A DNA stretch of 57,840 bases from Chitinophagales bacterium (GTDB lineage Bacteria; Bacteroidota; Bacteroidia; Chitinophagales; Chitinophagaceae): NCBI GenBank assembly GCA_015654595.1, contig JAATGQ010000121.1, positions 1 to 57,840 of the forward strand. Direction: 5' to 3'. The first letter of the stretch is position 1, and each line of letters opens with the position of its first letter. Below are positions 1 to 11,927 of this stretch, one piece after another. The notes below the pieces were generated by a model, which saw only the letters and a list, made by a program, of their open reading frames with translations, was not told the origin of the DNA and did not search any database. A program made the translations under genes and the position numbers.

Positions 1-24
1 CCCTGGCGCAGGACAAGGTCAATT

Positions 25-117
25 CGCTGGAAGCATTGGCCTAGGTTAGGTTCCTTTGCCGCAAGCATTTGCCTAAGTTCCTTTGCTGGAAGCATGGCCT
101 AAGTGCCTTTGCCGCGG
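25..117. repeat. Degenerate tandem repeat downstream of holA
   Basis: Three imperfect copies of a unit that begins AAGCAT and ends CCTTTGC lie side by side, starting at 31, 63 and 90, so the period is 32 then 27 bases. Each copy carries a GCCTA(A/G)G core. No gene is visible in the first 174 bases; the holA stop is at 175 on the minus strand, so the repeats sit just past its 3' end. Function unknown. Confidence 0.6.
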
Positions 118-174
118 GCCGCAGATTTTCGCCCGGATCGCAGCTTAAGCGCCGCAATGTTCAGCTGCCGTGTT

Positions 175-1173
175 CTAGTTCATCATCTTTACCACCAGTT
201 CCTTCAGCAGCGAAGCATCCTCGACGCCGGTACTTCCGACACCCAGACTCTTCAGGTTATAGGCATGCAGCAGCAGCAGCCCGTTTTCGATCCCTTCATA
301 GTTGTAATTGCGGACCGCAGCGAGATAGTCCTTTACAAAAAATGGATTCACGCCGATAGCAGCCGCAACCCCCTTCTCGTCTCTTGCCTGCTGTCCGAAG
401 ATCATATACGCCTTGCTGAAGAAATTATAGATAGAAGGCAGGATCAGCTGGATGGGCGCGGCCTTTGGATTGCTTTCAAAATACTGGATGATCCGGATCG
501 CCTTGACCCTGTCCTTTTTGGCGAAAGCATCCTGTAATTCAAATACATTGTATTCTTTGCTGACACCTACATACCGCTCGATATCATCTTCTGAGATCGC
601 CTTTCTTCCCGCCAGGTTGACCAGCAATTTTTCGATCTCATTGTTGATCCGGCTGAGATCATTTCCTATATGGTCGACCAGCAACAGCAACGCCTTTTGC
701 GAGATCTCATACCCTTTGGAGCGGATCAGTTCGCTGGTCCAGTCGGGCAGCTGGTTGTCGTACAATTTTTTCGTCGTATACAGTTCCGCCTTTTCTTTCA
801 GCATCTTCGCCAGCTTGCTGCGGCCATCAACCTTCTTTTCTTTATAGGCAACCACAAAGATCGTCGAGGGCATCGGCTTCTCGATATAGGCCTCCAGCTT
901 ATCGATGTCCCGCATCTGCTGCGCCTCCTTTAAGAGCACAACCTGCCGCTCAGAAAACATCGGATAACGCCGCGCTGCGTTGATCACGGCCGCCCAGTCT
1001 GCGTCCTTGCCGTAAAAAACGGTCAGGTTAAAACCGGCTTCGGCATCGGACAATATGTTATGCTCCGCATAGTTCACCAATTGGTCGATGTAAAACTCTT
1101 CCTCCCCCTCCAGCCAATAGACGGGCTTAAATTTGCCTTTTTTCCAGTCACCGAGGATCTTTTCAACGGACAT
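175..1173 (-). CDS. holA: DNA polymerase III subunit delta (HolA)
   Basis: The delta subunit is part of the clamp loader and opens the sliding clamp during chromosome replication. The protein reads as a typical HolA: an N-terminal AAA+-like fold opening with PVYWLEGEEEFYIDQL, a middle helical section with NEIEKLLVNLAG, and a C-terminal collar domain. The frame stays open upstream to 1251, but those 26 extra codons do not resemble the family, and a -7 box at 1194-1201 would lie inside them, so the ATG at 1173 (MSVEKILGDW) is preferred. That gives 332 residues, normal for the family. As in many HolA proteins no Walker A motif is present. The gene stands alone and is divergent from the coiled-coil gene at 1333. 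Confidence 0.93.
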   Translation of the reverse strand: MSVEKILGDWKKGKFKPVYWLEGEEEFYIDQLVNYAEHNILSDAEAGFNLTVFYGKDADWAAVINAARRYPMFSERQVVLLKEAQQMRDIDKLEAYIEKPMPSTIFVVAYKEKKVDGRSKLAKMLKEKAELYTTKKLYDNQLPDWTSELIRSKGYEISQKALLLLVDHIGNDLSRINNEIEKLLVNLAGRKAISEDDIERYVGVSKEYNVFELQDAFAKKDRVKAIRIIQYFESNPKAAPIQLILPSIYNFFSKAYMIFGQQARDEKGVAAAIGVNPFFVKDYLAAVRNYNYEGIENGLLLLHAYNLKSLGVGSTGVEDASLLKELVVKMMN

Positions 1174-1193
1174 GTTACCTGTTTTAAGTAGGG

Positions 1194-1201
1194 CAAACTT
1201 A
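1194..1201 (-). promoter_or_regulatory. Predicted -7 box of holA
   Basis: On the minus strand this reads TAAGTTTG, a full match to the Bacteroidota -7 consensus TANNTTTG. It lies about 20 bases before the chosen holA start. No clear -33 TTG element was found at the usual distance. It supports the shorter HolA start. Confidence 0.55.
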
Positions 1202-1332
1202 CATAAATCTTTATAAATCAGGCTATCAACACAATAAAATGATTTTGGCACGGTTTTAGAATTTCAGTAGGACGTGGCCGAATACGGTGAGTGAATTCGG
1301 AGAAACAATTTAATAAACGAAAAACATAAGCT

Positions 1333-2313
1333 ATGAGCACGACAACCAATTATCCCTCAGCAACACCACAGAGTCAACCTCCTAAGAAGGATTACAAGAA
1401 CCTGGTCATCGGCCTTCTGGCTGCTGGTTTTCTTGGAACCTGGGGTTATCTGCTGTGGAATAACAACAAACAGGAACAAACTCAGGCACAACAGCAAACT
1501 CAAATTGCTAAGGTAACTGACGAGAAAGGACAACTTCAGAAAAACTTCGATGACGCCCTTGTAAGACTGGATTCTCTTACCGGCACAAATAACAAACTGA
1601 CTTCTCAGCTCAACGAAGGCAACGGCCAGATCGCCAAGCTGAAGACCCAGATCCGGGACATCCTCCACAAGGAGCGTATCACTGTCGCTGAAAAGCAAAA
1701 AGCCGAATCGCTGATCAAGGAACTGAACGACAAGATCGGAAACCTTGAACAACAGGTTGCACAGCTGACCCAGGACAACCAGCAGCTGACTGCCGATAAG
1801 CAGCAGCTGACTGCCGACAAGGACAAACTGACTTCTGACCTGTCTACTACCAATGCCGCTAAGCAGGATCTTGAAAAGAAGGTAGACGTTGCTTCTACGC
1901 TGAACGCCTCGAACATCACTGTCACTCCGATGCACGAAAAGAAGGATGGCAAGGACAAGGAAACAACCACAGCCAAGCGCGTAAACAAGCTGGTTATCGC
2001 CTTTGACGTAGCAAACCGTATCGCTACAACCGGCCAGACAGATATCTATGTCTGCATCACTGGTCCCGATGGCAAGCCCATCTCTGTTCCAGCACTGGGT
2101 TCCGGCACCTTCACTACGCGTGAAGACGGCGACAAGGTTTACACAGCCAAAGTACCTGTAGACTTCGAAGCTGGCAAGACCAAGCCTGTGCAATTTGCCT
2201 GGAAGCAAAACAGCGAATTTGTTCGCGGAAACTACAAGATCGAAATCTATCACAATGGATTCAAGATCGGTGAAGGAACACGTGAACTGAAGAAGGGCGG
2301 CTTGTTTAGCTAG
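1333..2313 (+). CDS. Coiled-coil membrane protein of unknown function
   Basis: No family was recognised. The 326-residue protein has a short Pro/Ser/Gln-rich cytosolic start, one membrane segment at about residues 24-43 (LVIGLLAAGFLGTWGYLLW), then a long coiled coil rich in Gln, Lys and Asp up to about residue 190, with repeats of QQLTADK. The last 115 residues look like a beta-sandwich (LVIAFDVANRIATTGQTDIY...). This pattern suggests an anchored protein with a stalk and an extracytoplasmic head. It is transcribed alone, divergently from holA, and ends at a strong two-way terminator. A structural or envelope-spacing role is only a guess. Confidence 0.75.
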   Translation: MSTTTNYPSATPQSQPPKKDYKNLVIGLLAAGFLGTWGYLLWNNNKQEQTQAQQQTQIAKVTDEKGQLQKNFDDALVRLDSLTGTNNKLTSQLNEGNGQIAKLKTQIRDILHKERITVAEKQKAESLIKELNDKIGNLEQQVAQLTQDNQQLTADKQQLTADKDKLTSDLSTTNAAKQDLEKKVDVASTLNASNITVTPMHEKKDGKDKETTTAKRVNKLVIAFDVANRIATTGQTDIYVCITGPDGKPISVPALGSGTFTTREDGDKVYTAKVPVDFEAGKTKPVQFAWKQNSEFVRGNYKIEIYHNGFKIGEGTRELKKGGLFS

Positions 2314-2330
2314 TTGAATAATAAATGCAA

Positions 2331-2365
2331 AAATAGCCGGGATAATTATCCCGGCTATTTTTTTT
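2331..2365. terminator. Bidirectional terminator
   Basis: Perfect 14-base arms AATAGCCGGGATAA and TTATCCCGGCTATT are followed by a run of T, with A before the first arm. It separates the convergent genes ending at 2313 (+) and 2369 (-) and can serve both. Confidence 0.9.
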
Positions 2366-2368
2366 ACC

Positions 2369-5300
2369 CTACAACAATGCCCGAAGCGAAGCCCGGCCCG
2401 TGTGCACCACATTCGTCTCCCCTGCCTTTCTTCCCTCATACTGCAGGCTTATTTCCAGACTGCTACCCAGCTTTTTGGTAAAGTCGATATTCCAGAGATA
2501 GTTCTTGCCAATCGAAAGCCCCTCCAGGATCGTGTAAGCTACCGCCGAAGTTGTGCTGGCCTGGCCATCCTTTGCGGTATAAGAGATCGTACTCAGCGTA
2601 AATTTTCCCTGTATGGAAGTGCTTTGAAGGATGTTGTATTTGAAATCTGTATTCAGCGACCCGGCCGAATATTTCTGTCCTCCCCATTCTTCCGCATTTT
2701 GTTTATACGCCAGCTTATATCCCAGCCCGATCCTCAGATTGGACCTCCGGGTATAGGTCAGATTGGGCTCGACAGAGAACTGCTTCAGACTATAGTTACT
2801 GCTGTCGAAATTGGAACTGGAGTTATTCAGCAAATTGGTCCCCTGCCGGATCGTAGAACTAAAAGCAAGCGCCTTACTCCAGTTCAACCTTGTCCGCAAA
2901 GACCATTCATTGACCTGTTGTCTTTCCAGACCGTAGGTCAACAGGTTCTTGGAGCTGTTGCGGGTGTTGCTCAGATCAAACCCCCATTTAGGATCCATAC
3001 GGTTATAAGAAAGGGTGTTCACAAACACCTCCGACTGGGTGAGCAGCGCGGTATCGGCCAGAGGCGCCCCCAGGGGATTCCAGTCGATAATGCCCTGCGC
3101 TTCCTGTTTTTGGGTCAACTGTAAAGAGGATTGCAGGATAGTCCGGTACAATAATTTTTTAAGCCCTTTGCTTTTTGGCGAGAGCAAGGTTTTTGGCGTA
3201 AGCGTCACACTATAGTTGAGCGTGACATAATTGGTCCGGATATAAACATCGGAAGGGGTATATACTCTTATATATTGTGCCTGATCGGCGAACTGCGCCA
3301 GCACAAATTCGCTCAGCTGCTGGATCCCATCGTTATTGTAATCGATCCAGGCGTATTGCCCTGTTCCCGCCGGCACCTGCAGATAGGTAAAGTTCAGCTT
3401 CTGCTGCTGGCCCGAACCCACTTCATATAGCGCGTTCCCCTTTAACAGCCCCCTCCATTCGTTGACCATATATTCGGCCCTTCCCAATACGCTGTTGTCC
3501 GCGGTCTGCGTTGTCAGCATACTGTCGACGATCTTTAATTGACGATAGGAGACGTTGATATGAAACTGATGACGTTTGTTCTTTAAAAAATCGGCCGTCA
3601 GGCTAAAGGTATGGCTCTTGTCTCCCAAACCAAGATTACGCCCGTTAGCATAAGCATTGTCACGGGTCGAATAGCTCATCCCCCAATGATTGGGCAGGTT
3701 TTCAGGCGATTTCAGATAGGCTGTCCAGGTATGGAACGCATAGCTGCCCGCCGCCACAGTATCTGCCGATTTGTCTTTCTGCTCGTTGTGCTCCAGCGAA
3801 TACGAAACCCCGACCATATAGTTCTTCAGGAAAGATAGTTTTTTGGAAACGTCAACGGAAGGCCGCAAATAAATTCCGGAAAAGTTATTGCTGTCGCTGG
3901 TCGTCAGACTGACCTGGTCATTGATCGTCCACCCCTTATAGGTCTGATGATGCACAAGAGTATTCTGCATACCGGTAAAACCATCCCCGCGCTCATAACG
4001 GGACACGTCATATTTGACAGAATTTGCTTTTTTATCGCTGAGTAAAAAACTGGCGCTGTACAACTTCTCATCCGCCGGATTTATATAAAGCCCCAGTCCC
4101 CAGTCACGCGTAAACTCTACCGACCGAAGCCGCTCGATGGGATTAAAATTCTTCTGAACATACTCAAATCCAAGCCCCGTCGTCAATTTCAATCCTTTGG
4201 CGGTATCCAGAGAAGCGACATTCTTGAATGCCGTCTTCAGTGCATAGCCGTCGTCATTCGCCTTGTCGATCGATGACAGGGTGTTGATATCATAGTGGCT
4301 TTTGGCAACCTCTGCCGTTATCATCGTATTCTTATTGATCTTATAGTCCGCCCCCACGCTTATGATCGTCTGCGTCTTTGGCGTTACCAGGAACTCCGCC
4401 GCCTCATAGGTTCCCTGCATTATCCCATTGACCGGCGCCACCCAGGTATAAATATTTCCATTGACGCCGTTGAGATTCAGGATATAATTGCCATACCCCT
4501 GCCCCACATTGGCAAAGGAAAGGTTGTAAAGGGTCTGCGTCGCATCGGTGGAAAAGACAAAGGCCGAATCATGAACCACTACCCCTGCCGCATTTGTATA
4601 GGTGGTGTCCACCCGTCTGTACAGGATCTTACCCGCCGCAAAGGTATCGATAGCCGCCACGGGATAATAGGCGTGCGCGATGCTGTCGCCCAGTTTTGAC
4701 AGGAATTTTGTCTCATCGGTCGTCAGACTCTGATCGATCGGCGAATTGCGGGAATCGCTGTTGCTGAACAAACCGACGCGCACTTTCAACTTGTCGTTAA
4801 AGGCGGCCTCGTCAAACGCATAGAGATTTACGTTGAGATAATTCCGGTCCGCATATTCGAACTCTACCTGGATACGCACATCCTGGGTTATCATGCGGTT
4901 TGCCGTAAACGTTACCTCGGCCGTATTATAGTTGATCGTATAGTCGGCATTTTCTCCTCTTTGCATCAATATCCCGTCGATATAGACCTTTTCGGTACCG
5001 GCCAACACGATAAAATAGGTCTCCTGGTTTGCGCCTTGCAGCTTGTATGGTCCCTGGTTCCCTTCCTGGCCTTCGAAAATGTTACGGGTGAATTTTCCCT
5101 TGGCGATGGCAGCGCTGACAAGGGTCTTGTTAGAACCTTTGTCGCCCAGGGGTGTGGTGGTTTCAAAGGAGGCGCCTTCCAGCCTCTTGTAAAAATTCAG
5201 AAAATACATCTGATTCTGTCGAAGGTCTATATCTCCCATGGTCAGCGCCCAGTTCTTTTTCTTGAACTGCAGAAAGATCTTATCGAATTCATTCAGATCC

Positions 5301-6463
5301 GCAGTCGTCCCATCGGGCTGTATCGGAATATTGTTGTCCGTAATGGCCGCAGAGATCTCTATGCTATCCGCCAGATAGCCGCTGATCTGGAGGTTCAGGT
5401 TCGAGGTCACGACAGCATCCTGGCTGTTTCCAAAACTGATGCTTCGGCCAAAGCTTCCATTATAGGAGATATTGCCGAAATTGAAGAAGTTGTCGACATT
5501 CTGCCCCTGCTGCTGTTTTTCGTAAGGGCGAACCAGGAAGTAGTTTTGAATGCTGTCATAGTTAAAGCGGCGGGCTACAGCATTCATTCTGTTGGGAAAT
5601 GCGCGGTAATAGATCATCACACTGTCCTGCGTCGGCGGCGGATGTCTCCATACGAGCGTGGCATTGACCCAGTCCAGCAGATAGTCGCTGTCAGGGACAT
5701 CCTTTATAAAGGCTGAACCGGGGATGATGCTCAGCGAGTCGAGGGATATCTTTCCGCCGCTGACGGGGATATATTTCCGGTGCAGATTGGACAATACGGG
5801 TGGGCTGTTACGGGCGTTCCGCCGATCAGCCGGAGCCGCCGGCCTTCCTTTAGTGGTTGGCGCGCCGCCGCCCGAACTTCCAGCCGTCCCCATCGAAGGG
5901 CTATAGCCGGGGCTTTGTGACTGGCGCGCGGTGGGCACACCTTGATTCACCCCCGTAGCGGCATTGGCCCGGGCTGCGGACAACTGCGCGTCAAGCTGGG
6001 TTTTCAGGGAATCGGCCGAACCGGCGGGACTGGCGTTCAACGAATCGATCTGATGCAGGAGTGCCCTGGCAGAAAGAACGGTATCGGCTTTTTGAAGGGA
6101 ATCGTAGACCCGGCGAACGCTGTCCGATAACCGCCGGAGCGAGTCGGGCAAAACCAGGGTGTCGGTGGTCCGGATCACGATCCGCGCCGGCCGGAAATCC
6201 ACATGGACCGCGCTGTCGTGATGAGCCGTGTCGACGGGCTGATGCGATGCACTGTCGCGGCGAAGGGTGTCGGGGGGGGCGCGGCGCAATGTGCTGTCCC
6301 GATGGGTGGTGTCAGGCGCCGCGGGCCGGGTCGTATCCCGGACAGTCGTATCGTGGGTGTAAGGAAAAAAAGAAATCTGCCCAGGTTGTGACGGCCACGC
6401 GTCTGCCGCAAGCAGGACGCCACTGCATATCAGAAGAAGTATAAGCAGCCTTTTGATCAACAA
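2369..6463 (-). CDS. Very large outer-membrane beta-barrel protein, SprA-like segments
   Basis: The 1364-residue protein begins with a signal peptide (MLIKRLLILLLICSGVLLAA). Residues from about 35 to 215 are low-complexity, rich in Asp, Thr, Arg and Ser (repeated DTT and RDS units). The rest is a long series of alternating, aromatic-rich strands as in outer-membrane barrels, ending in a strand with the last residues RASLRALL. Around residue 510 is a conserved-looking block GENADYTINYNTAEVTFT, close to the (D)YxIDYxxGxVxF blocks I recall from SprA-like gliding/type IX secretion proteins. Full SprA is about 2400 residues, so this is not SprA itself. Cell-surface location is well supported; the role is not known. 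The gene is monocistronic. Confidence 0.75.
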   Translation of the reverse strand: MLIKRLLILLLICSGVLLAADAWPSQPGQISFFPYTHDTTVRDTTRPAAPDTTHRDSTLRRAPPDTLRRDSASHQPVDTAHHDSAVHVDFRPARIVIRTTDTLVLPDSLRRLSDSVRRVYDSLQKADTVLSARALLHQIDSLNASPAGSADSLKTQLDAQLSAARANAATGVNQGVPTARQSQSPGYSPSMGTAGSSGGGAPTTKGRPAAPADRRNARNSPPVLSNLHRKYIPVSGGKISLDSLSIIPGSAFIKDVPDSDYLLDWVNATLVWRHPPPTQDSVMIYYRAFPNRMNAVARRFNYDSIQNYFLVRPYEKQQQGQNVDNFFNFGNISYNGSFGRSISFGNSQDAVVTSNLNLQISGYLADSIEISAAITDNNIPIQPDGTTADLNEFDKIFLQFKKKNWALTMGDIDLRQNQMYFLNFYKRLEGASFETTTPLGDKGSNKTLVSAAIAKGKFTRNIFEGQEGNQGPYKLQGANQETYFIVLAGTEKVYIDGILMQRGENADYTINYNTAEVTFTANRMITQDVRIQVEFEYADRNYLNVNLYAFDEAAFNDKLKVRVGLFSNSDSRNSPIDQSLTTDETKFLSKLGDSIAHAYYPVAAIDTFAAGKILYRRVDTTYTNAAGVVVHDSAFVFSTDATQTLYNLSFANVGQGYGNYILNLNGVNGNIYTWVAPVNGIMQGTYEAAEFLVTPKTQTIISVGADYKINKNTMITAEVAKSHYDINTLSSIDKANDDGYALKTAFKNVASLDTAKGLKLTTGLGFEYVQKNFNPIERLRSVEFTRDWGLGLYINPADEKLYSASFLLSDKKANSVKYDVSRYERGDGFTGMQNTLVHHQTYKGWTINDQVSLTTSDSNNFSGIYLRPSVDVSKKLSFLKNYMVGVSYSLEHNEQKDKSADTVAAGSYAFHTWTAYLKSPENLPNHWGMSYSTRDNAYANGRNLGLGDKSHTFSLTADFLKNKRHQFHINVSYRQLKIVDSMLTTQTADNSVLGRAEYMVNEWRGLLKGNALYEVGSGQQQKLNFTYLQVPAGTGQYAWIDYNNDGIQQLSEFVLAQFADQAQYIRVYTPSDVYIRTNYVTLNYSVTLTPKTLLSPKSKGLKKLLYRTILQSSLQLTQKQEAQGIIDWNPLGAPLADTALLTQSEVFVNTLSYNRMDPKWGFDLSNTRNSSKNLLTYGLERQQVNEWSLRTRLNWSKALAFSSTIRQGTNLLNNSSSNFDSSNYSLKQFSVEPNLTYTRRSNLRIGLGYKLAYKQNAEEWGGQKYSAGSLNTDFKYNILQSTSIQGKFTLSTISYTAKDGQASTTSAVAYTILEGLSIGKNYLWNIDFTKKLGSSLEISLQYEGRKAGETNVVHTGRASLRALL

Positions 6464-6624
6464 CCGAGGTTTTTCATAAAATGCTTAAAAATAGGAATTA
6501 TTGTATCAAATAAGACGAAATCAGCAAGTTAGGGGTTGTTTGGCCGGTGTTAATATTTCTTTAACAGACAAACCCCGGAAGGCGGGTACCAACCGGGGTT
6601 TGCATATAAGATCAGAATGGAGGC

Positions 6625-8307
<1,683 letters not shown>

Positions 8308-8324
8308 ATTTATGCGTTTTTCGT

Positions 8325-9089
8325 TTACTTGTCTATCGTCAGTCCCGCACGACCGTACTCGGCATTGAGACGAGCGATATTCGTGATCGAGATCTCTTTG
8401 GGGCAGACGGCCTCGCAGGCGCCGGTAGCCGTACAGCTGCCAAAGCCTTCTTTGTCCATCTGCGCGATCATATCCAGCGCGCGCGACTTGCGTTCGGGAT
8501 TCCCCTGGGGCACCAGCGCCAGGTGAGAAACCTTGGCCGATAAGAACAACAGGGCGGAGCTGTTCTTACAAGCTGCCACACAGGCTCCGCAGCCGATACA
8601 AGCCGCAGCCGCAAAGGCCGCATCCGCATCATCTTTTGGAATCAGCGTGGCATTGGCATCTACCGCATTGCCTGTGTTGACGGAAATATATCCTCCAGCC
8701 TGGATGATCCGGTCAAAAGCGCTGCGATCGACAACCAGGTCTTTCACCACCGGGAAAGCGTTTGCTCTCCAGGGTTCGACCACGATGGTATCGCCATCTT
8801 TGAATGCGCGCATGTGCAGCTGGCAGGTTGTCGTACCTTCCCAGGGACCGTGCGGACGGCCATTGATATACATGGAACACATACCACAAATACCCTCCCG
8901 GCAGTCATGGTCAAAAGCAATAGGATCTTTTCCTTCATGCACCAGCCGCTCGTTCAGAACATCGATCATTTCAAGGAAAGACATTTCCGACGAGATGCCG
9001 TTGACCGTATAGGTTTCGAAACCGCCTTTGTCTTTTTTATTTTTTTGCCTCCAGACCTTAAGGGTGAGGTTCATTGTATAGTGTTCCAT
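8325..9089 (-). CDS. sdhB: Succinate dehydrogenase/fumarate reductase iron-sulfur subunit
   Basis: SdhB carries electrons from the flavin subunit to the membrane cytochrome b through three iron-sulfur clusters. The ferredoxin-type part binds the [2Fe-2S] cluster through Cys63, Cys68, Cys71 and Cys89 (CREGICGMC). The C-terminal part has [11 protein letters not shown] (Cys164, 167, 170, 174) and Cys219, 225 and 229 for the remaining two clusters. At 254 residues it has the length of the long type used with a single cytochrome b558 subunit. An inner ATG at residue 6 (MNLTLKVW) is an equally possible start. It is the last gene of sdhC-sdhA-sdhB, 113 bases after sdhA, and ends before a strong terminator. 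Confidence 0.96.
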   Translation of the reverse strand: MEHYTMNLTLKVWRQKNKKDKGGFETYTVNGISSEMSFLEMIDVLNERLVHEGKDPIAFDHDCREGICGMCSMYINGRPHGPWEGTTTCQLHMRAFKDGDTIVVEPWRANAFPVVKDLVVDRSAFDRIIQAGGYISVNTGNAVDANATLIPKDDADAAFAAAACIGCGACVAACKNSSALLFLSAKVSHLALVPQGNPERKSRALDMIAQMDKEGFGSCTATGACEAVCPKEISITNIARLNAEYGRAGLTIDK

Positions 9090-9202
9090 AAAATATTCTT
9101 TCTAGTACAACTTTTGTTTTCAAATAAATATCTAATCTTCGGATCCAGTGACCTGGCTGCAACGATCGACCCTCGCGTCGGTCCACGCTTAGCCAGCAAT
9201 TG

Positions 9203-11176
9203 CTATTTGTAGCTTCTCTGGGTCGGGTGGGCCACTTCGAATTCCAGTTTTTCCTTGTGCAGTTCCCACTGGCTGTCCCCCTTGTATTCCCAGGCAGCGA
9301 CAAAACTGAAGTTCTCGTCATCGCGCTGCGCTTCGCCATCTGGCGTCTGCATCTCTTCGCGGAAGTGACCGCCGCAGCTCTCTCTGCGCTGCAGTGCGTC
9401 CTGGCACATCAGTTCGCCCAGCTCGATAAAGTCGGCAACACGGCCAGCCTTGTCCAGCTCGGGGTTGAATTCGTTGATATCACCAGTCACCCGGAGGTCG
9501 CGCCAGAATTCGGCTTTCAACGCACGGATCTCTTCGATCGCCTCCTTGAGACCGGCTTCGTTACGCGCCATGCCGCATTTGTCCCACATGATCTTGCCAA
9601 GACGCTTGTGGAAGCTCTCTGGGCTCTGGGAGCCATTGATATTTTTCAGCGTGCTGAGTCTGTCCGCAACCGCCTTTTCTGCTGCTACGAACGCCGGATC
9701 CGAAGTCGGAATCGGCTTTGTACGGATCTCATTGGCGAGATAGTTTCCGATCGTGTAGGGGATAACGAAGTATCCATCGGCCAGCCCCTGCATCAGGGCA
9801 GAAGCCCCAAGACGGTTAGCGCCGTGGTCGCTGAAGTTTGCTTCACCAAGGGAGTACAGACCGGGAACGGAAGTCATCAGCTCATAGTCAACCCAAAGAC
9901 CGCCCATAGTATAGTGAACGGCTGGATAGATCCTCATCGGCACGCTATAGGGGTCCTCACCCGTGATCTTGGCGTACATATCGAAAAGGTTGCCGTACTT
10001 TTCTTTTACGACTGCCACGCCATGCTCGCGGATGACAGCAGCAGAAGGCTGGTCGATACCGTGTTTGCGGCATTCGATCTTACCATAACGCTCGATCGCC
10101 GACTCGTAATCGAGATAAACCGCCTGTTTGGAAGAACCAACGCCGTAACCGGCATCGCAACGCTCTTTTGCAGCGCGGGAGGCCACGTCACGCGGAACCA
10201 GGTTACCAAAGGCAGGATATCTTCTTTCCAGGTAATAATCTCTTTCTTCTTCCGGTATCTCGTTGGGTTTGCGTGTGTCGTTCTGTTTCTTTGGCACCCA
10301 GATACGACCGTCGTTACGAAGCGACTCCGACATCAGGGTCAGTTTGGACTGGTGGTCGCCCGTTACCGGGATACAGGTCGGGTGGATCTGCGTAAAGCAG
10401 GGGTTGCCAAAGTAGGCGCCCTGTTTGTGCGCTTTCCAGGCGGCTGTCACATTGCTGCCCATCGCATTCGTGGACAGATAGAAGACGTTGCCGTATCCGC
10501 CGCTGCAGATCAGGACCGCATGGCCGAAGTGACGTTCCAGCTCCCCGGTGATCAGGTTACGGGCGATGATCCCGCGTGCTTTTCCGTCGATCTTTACGAT
10601 CTCCAGCATCTCATGACGGGAGTAGTTCTCGACATTCCCCAGCGCAATCTGTCTTTCGAGGGACTGATACGCGCCGATCAGCAGCTGCTGGCCGGTCTGG
10701 CCAGCCGCGTAGAAGGTACGCTGTACCTGGGTACCGCCAAAAGAACGGTTGCTCAGCAAACCGCCGTACTCACGGGCAAAAGGCACGCCCTGCGCGACAC
10801 ACTGGTCGATAATGCTTGCGCTGACCTCCGCAAGACGATGTACGTTGGCTTCACGGGCCCGGTAGTCACCTCCCTTGATCGTATCATAAAAAAGGCGGAA
10901 GACGCTGTCCCCGTCATTCTGATAGTTCTTGGCGGCGTTGATCCCCCCCTGAGCCGCGATGCTATGCGCACGGCGCGGAGAATCCTGAAAACAAAAAGTC
11001 TTGACCTTATACCCCAGCTCGCCCAGCGAAGCAGCGGCGGAGGCGCCGGCAAGACCGGTACCTATAATGATGATTTCGATACTACGCTTGTTGGCTGGGT
11101 TTACCAGCTTAACATGTCCTTTGTACTCTTCCCATTTCTTCTCTAAAGGTCCTTCGGGGATGTTTGAATTGAACAT
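9203..11176 (-). CDS. sdhA: Succinate dehydrogenase/fumarate reductase flavoprotein subunit
   Basis: The catalytic subunit oxidises succinate to fumarate in the TCA cycle, or the reverse. The 657 residues show the FAD-binding [10 protein letters not shown] (from residue 39), the covalent-flavin site AHSIAAQGG with His71, and the substrate-site stretch around HPTCIPVTG followed by [12 protein letters not shown]. Near the C terminus is GGHFREE. It is of the Bacillus/Wolinella type and works with SdhB and the one-piece SdhC beside it. Start [10 protein letters not shown] fits related proteins. The gap to sdhC is 52 bases, consistent with one transcript. Confidence 0.96.
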   Translation of the reverse strand: MFNSNIPEGPLEKKWEEYKGHVKLVNPANKRSIEIIIIGTGLAGASAAASLGELGYKVKTFCFQDSPRRAHSIAAQGGINAAKNYQNDGDSVFRLFYDTIKGGDYRAREANVHRLAEVSASIIDQCVAQGVPFAREYGGLLSNRSFGGTQVQRTFYAAGQTGQQLLIGAYQSLERQIALGNVENYSRHEMLEIVKIDGKARGIIARNLITGELERHFGHAVLICSGGYGNVFYLSTNAMGSNVTAAWKAHKQGAYFGNPCFTQIHPTCIPVTGDHQSKLTLMSESLRNDGRIWVPKKQNDTRKPNEIPEEERDYYLERRYPAFGNLVPRDVASRAAKERCDAGYGVGSSKQAVYLDYESAIERYGKIECRKHGIDQPSAAVIREHGVAVVKEKYGNLFDMYAKITGEDPYSVPMRIYPAVHYTMGGLWVDYELMTSVPGLYSLGEANFSDHGANRLGASALMQGLADGYFVIPYTIGNYLANEIRTKPIPTSDPAFVAAEKAVADRLSTLKNINGSQSPESFHKRLGKIMWDKCGMARNEAGLKEAIEEIRALKAEFWRDLRVTGDINEFNPELDKAGRVADFIELGELMCQDALQRRESCGGHFREEMQTPDGEAQRDDENFSFVAAWEYKGDSQWELHKEKLEFEVAHPTQRSYK

Positions 11177-11228
11177 GATCTATATTTTGGATTTCTTCGA
11201 ATTTTGGTTTGATCGGAGGAGGATGATT

Positions 11229-11927
11229 CTAGTTGAGCCACTTTAACAGAAAAGAGATCGGCATCATCGCAAAAGCCAGCGGCACGATAATAGCGAACCC
11301 AACGCCGACGCCCTTTATCAGGGCCAGATAGCGCTTGTTGTAAACGCCCAGCGAGCGGAAAGCGCTCTGAAAGCCATGCATCAGGTGATAGGCAAGCGCC
11401 AGACATCCGACCAGGTAGATAACAACGATCCAGACATTTTCAAACGTCTCTTTCATCAGACGATAAAGATCATGTACCTCTACCCCATTGTACGTCTGTG
11501 TATATCCGTCCGGCATACCAAACCGGGAAGGCGTCCAGAAATTTTTAATATGAACGACAAGGAAAAGCAGCACAAACGTACCCAGCCAGCCCATGTAACG
11601 GGAATACCACTTGCTGCCTTTATTGCCCATCGGCACCTGGTAGGAAATGCTTCTCTTGCGGCGATTCTGATTTTCGAGCATATACGCCTGAACGATGTGC
11701 AGGATAAAACCTGCAAAGAGCCCGATCTCCAATACCCGCGGCACATACATGGCGCCCATAAAATTGGCGGCAATGTTGAATGTCTCTCCGCCGTCCATCG
11801 CCCAGATACAGGCATTGAGGCAAACGTGTACAATAAGGAAAAGAATCAGAAAGATACCCGTCAGGCCCATTACGAATTTTTTGCCTACGGAAGAAGTGAA
11901 GAGTTCAGACCATTTCATGCTATTCAA
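11229..11927 (-). CDS. sdhC: Succinate dehydrogenase cytochrome b558 subunit
   Basis: This membrane subunit holds heme and passes electrons to quinone. The 232 residues contain five hydrophobic segments (for example FVMGLTGIFLILFLIVHVCL and TFVLLFLVVHI) with histidines placed to ligate two b hemes (HVCLNA, HIVQAY, HIKNFW, HLMHGF). The single long subunit marks the b558 family found in Bacteroidota. The ATG at 11918 (MKWSELF) is a likely alternative start three codons in. It heads sdhCAB; its leader carries 60-base tandem repeats and a -7 box at 12149. Confidence 0.94.
   Translation of the reverse strand: MNSMKWSELFTSSVGKKFVMGLTGIFLILFLIVHVCLNACIWAMDGGETFNIAANFMGAMYVPRVLEIGLFAGFILHIVQAYMLENQNRRKRSISYQVPMGNKGSKWYSRYMGWLGTFVLLFLVVHIKNFWTPSRFGMPDGYTQTYNGVEVHDLYRLMKETFENVWIVVIYLVGCLALAYHLMHGFQSAFRSLGVYNKRYLALIKGVGVGFAIIVPLAFAMMPISFLLKWLN

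Noticed and set aside
9200..11146. 648-codon open frame on the plus strand
   Set aside because: It lies fully antisense to sdhA, whose product is certain; the translation has no recognisable domain.
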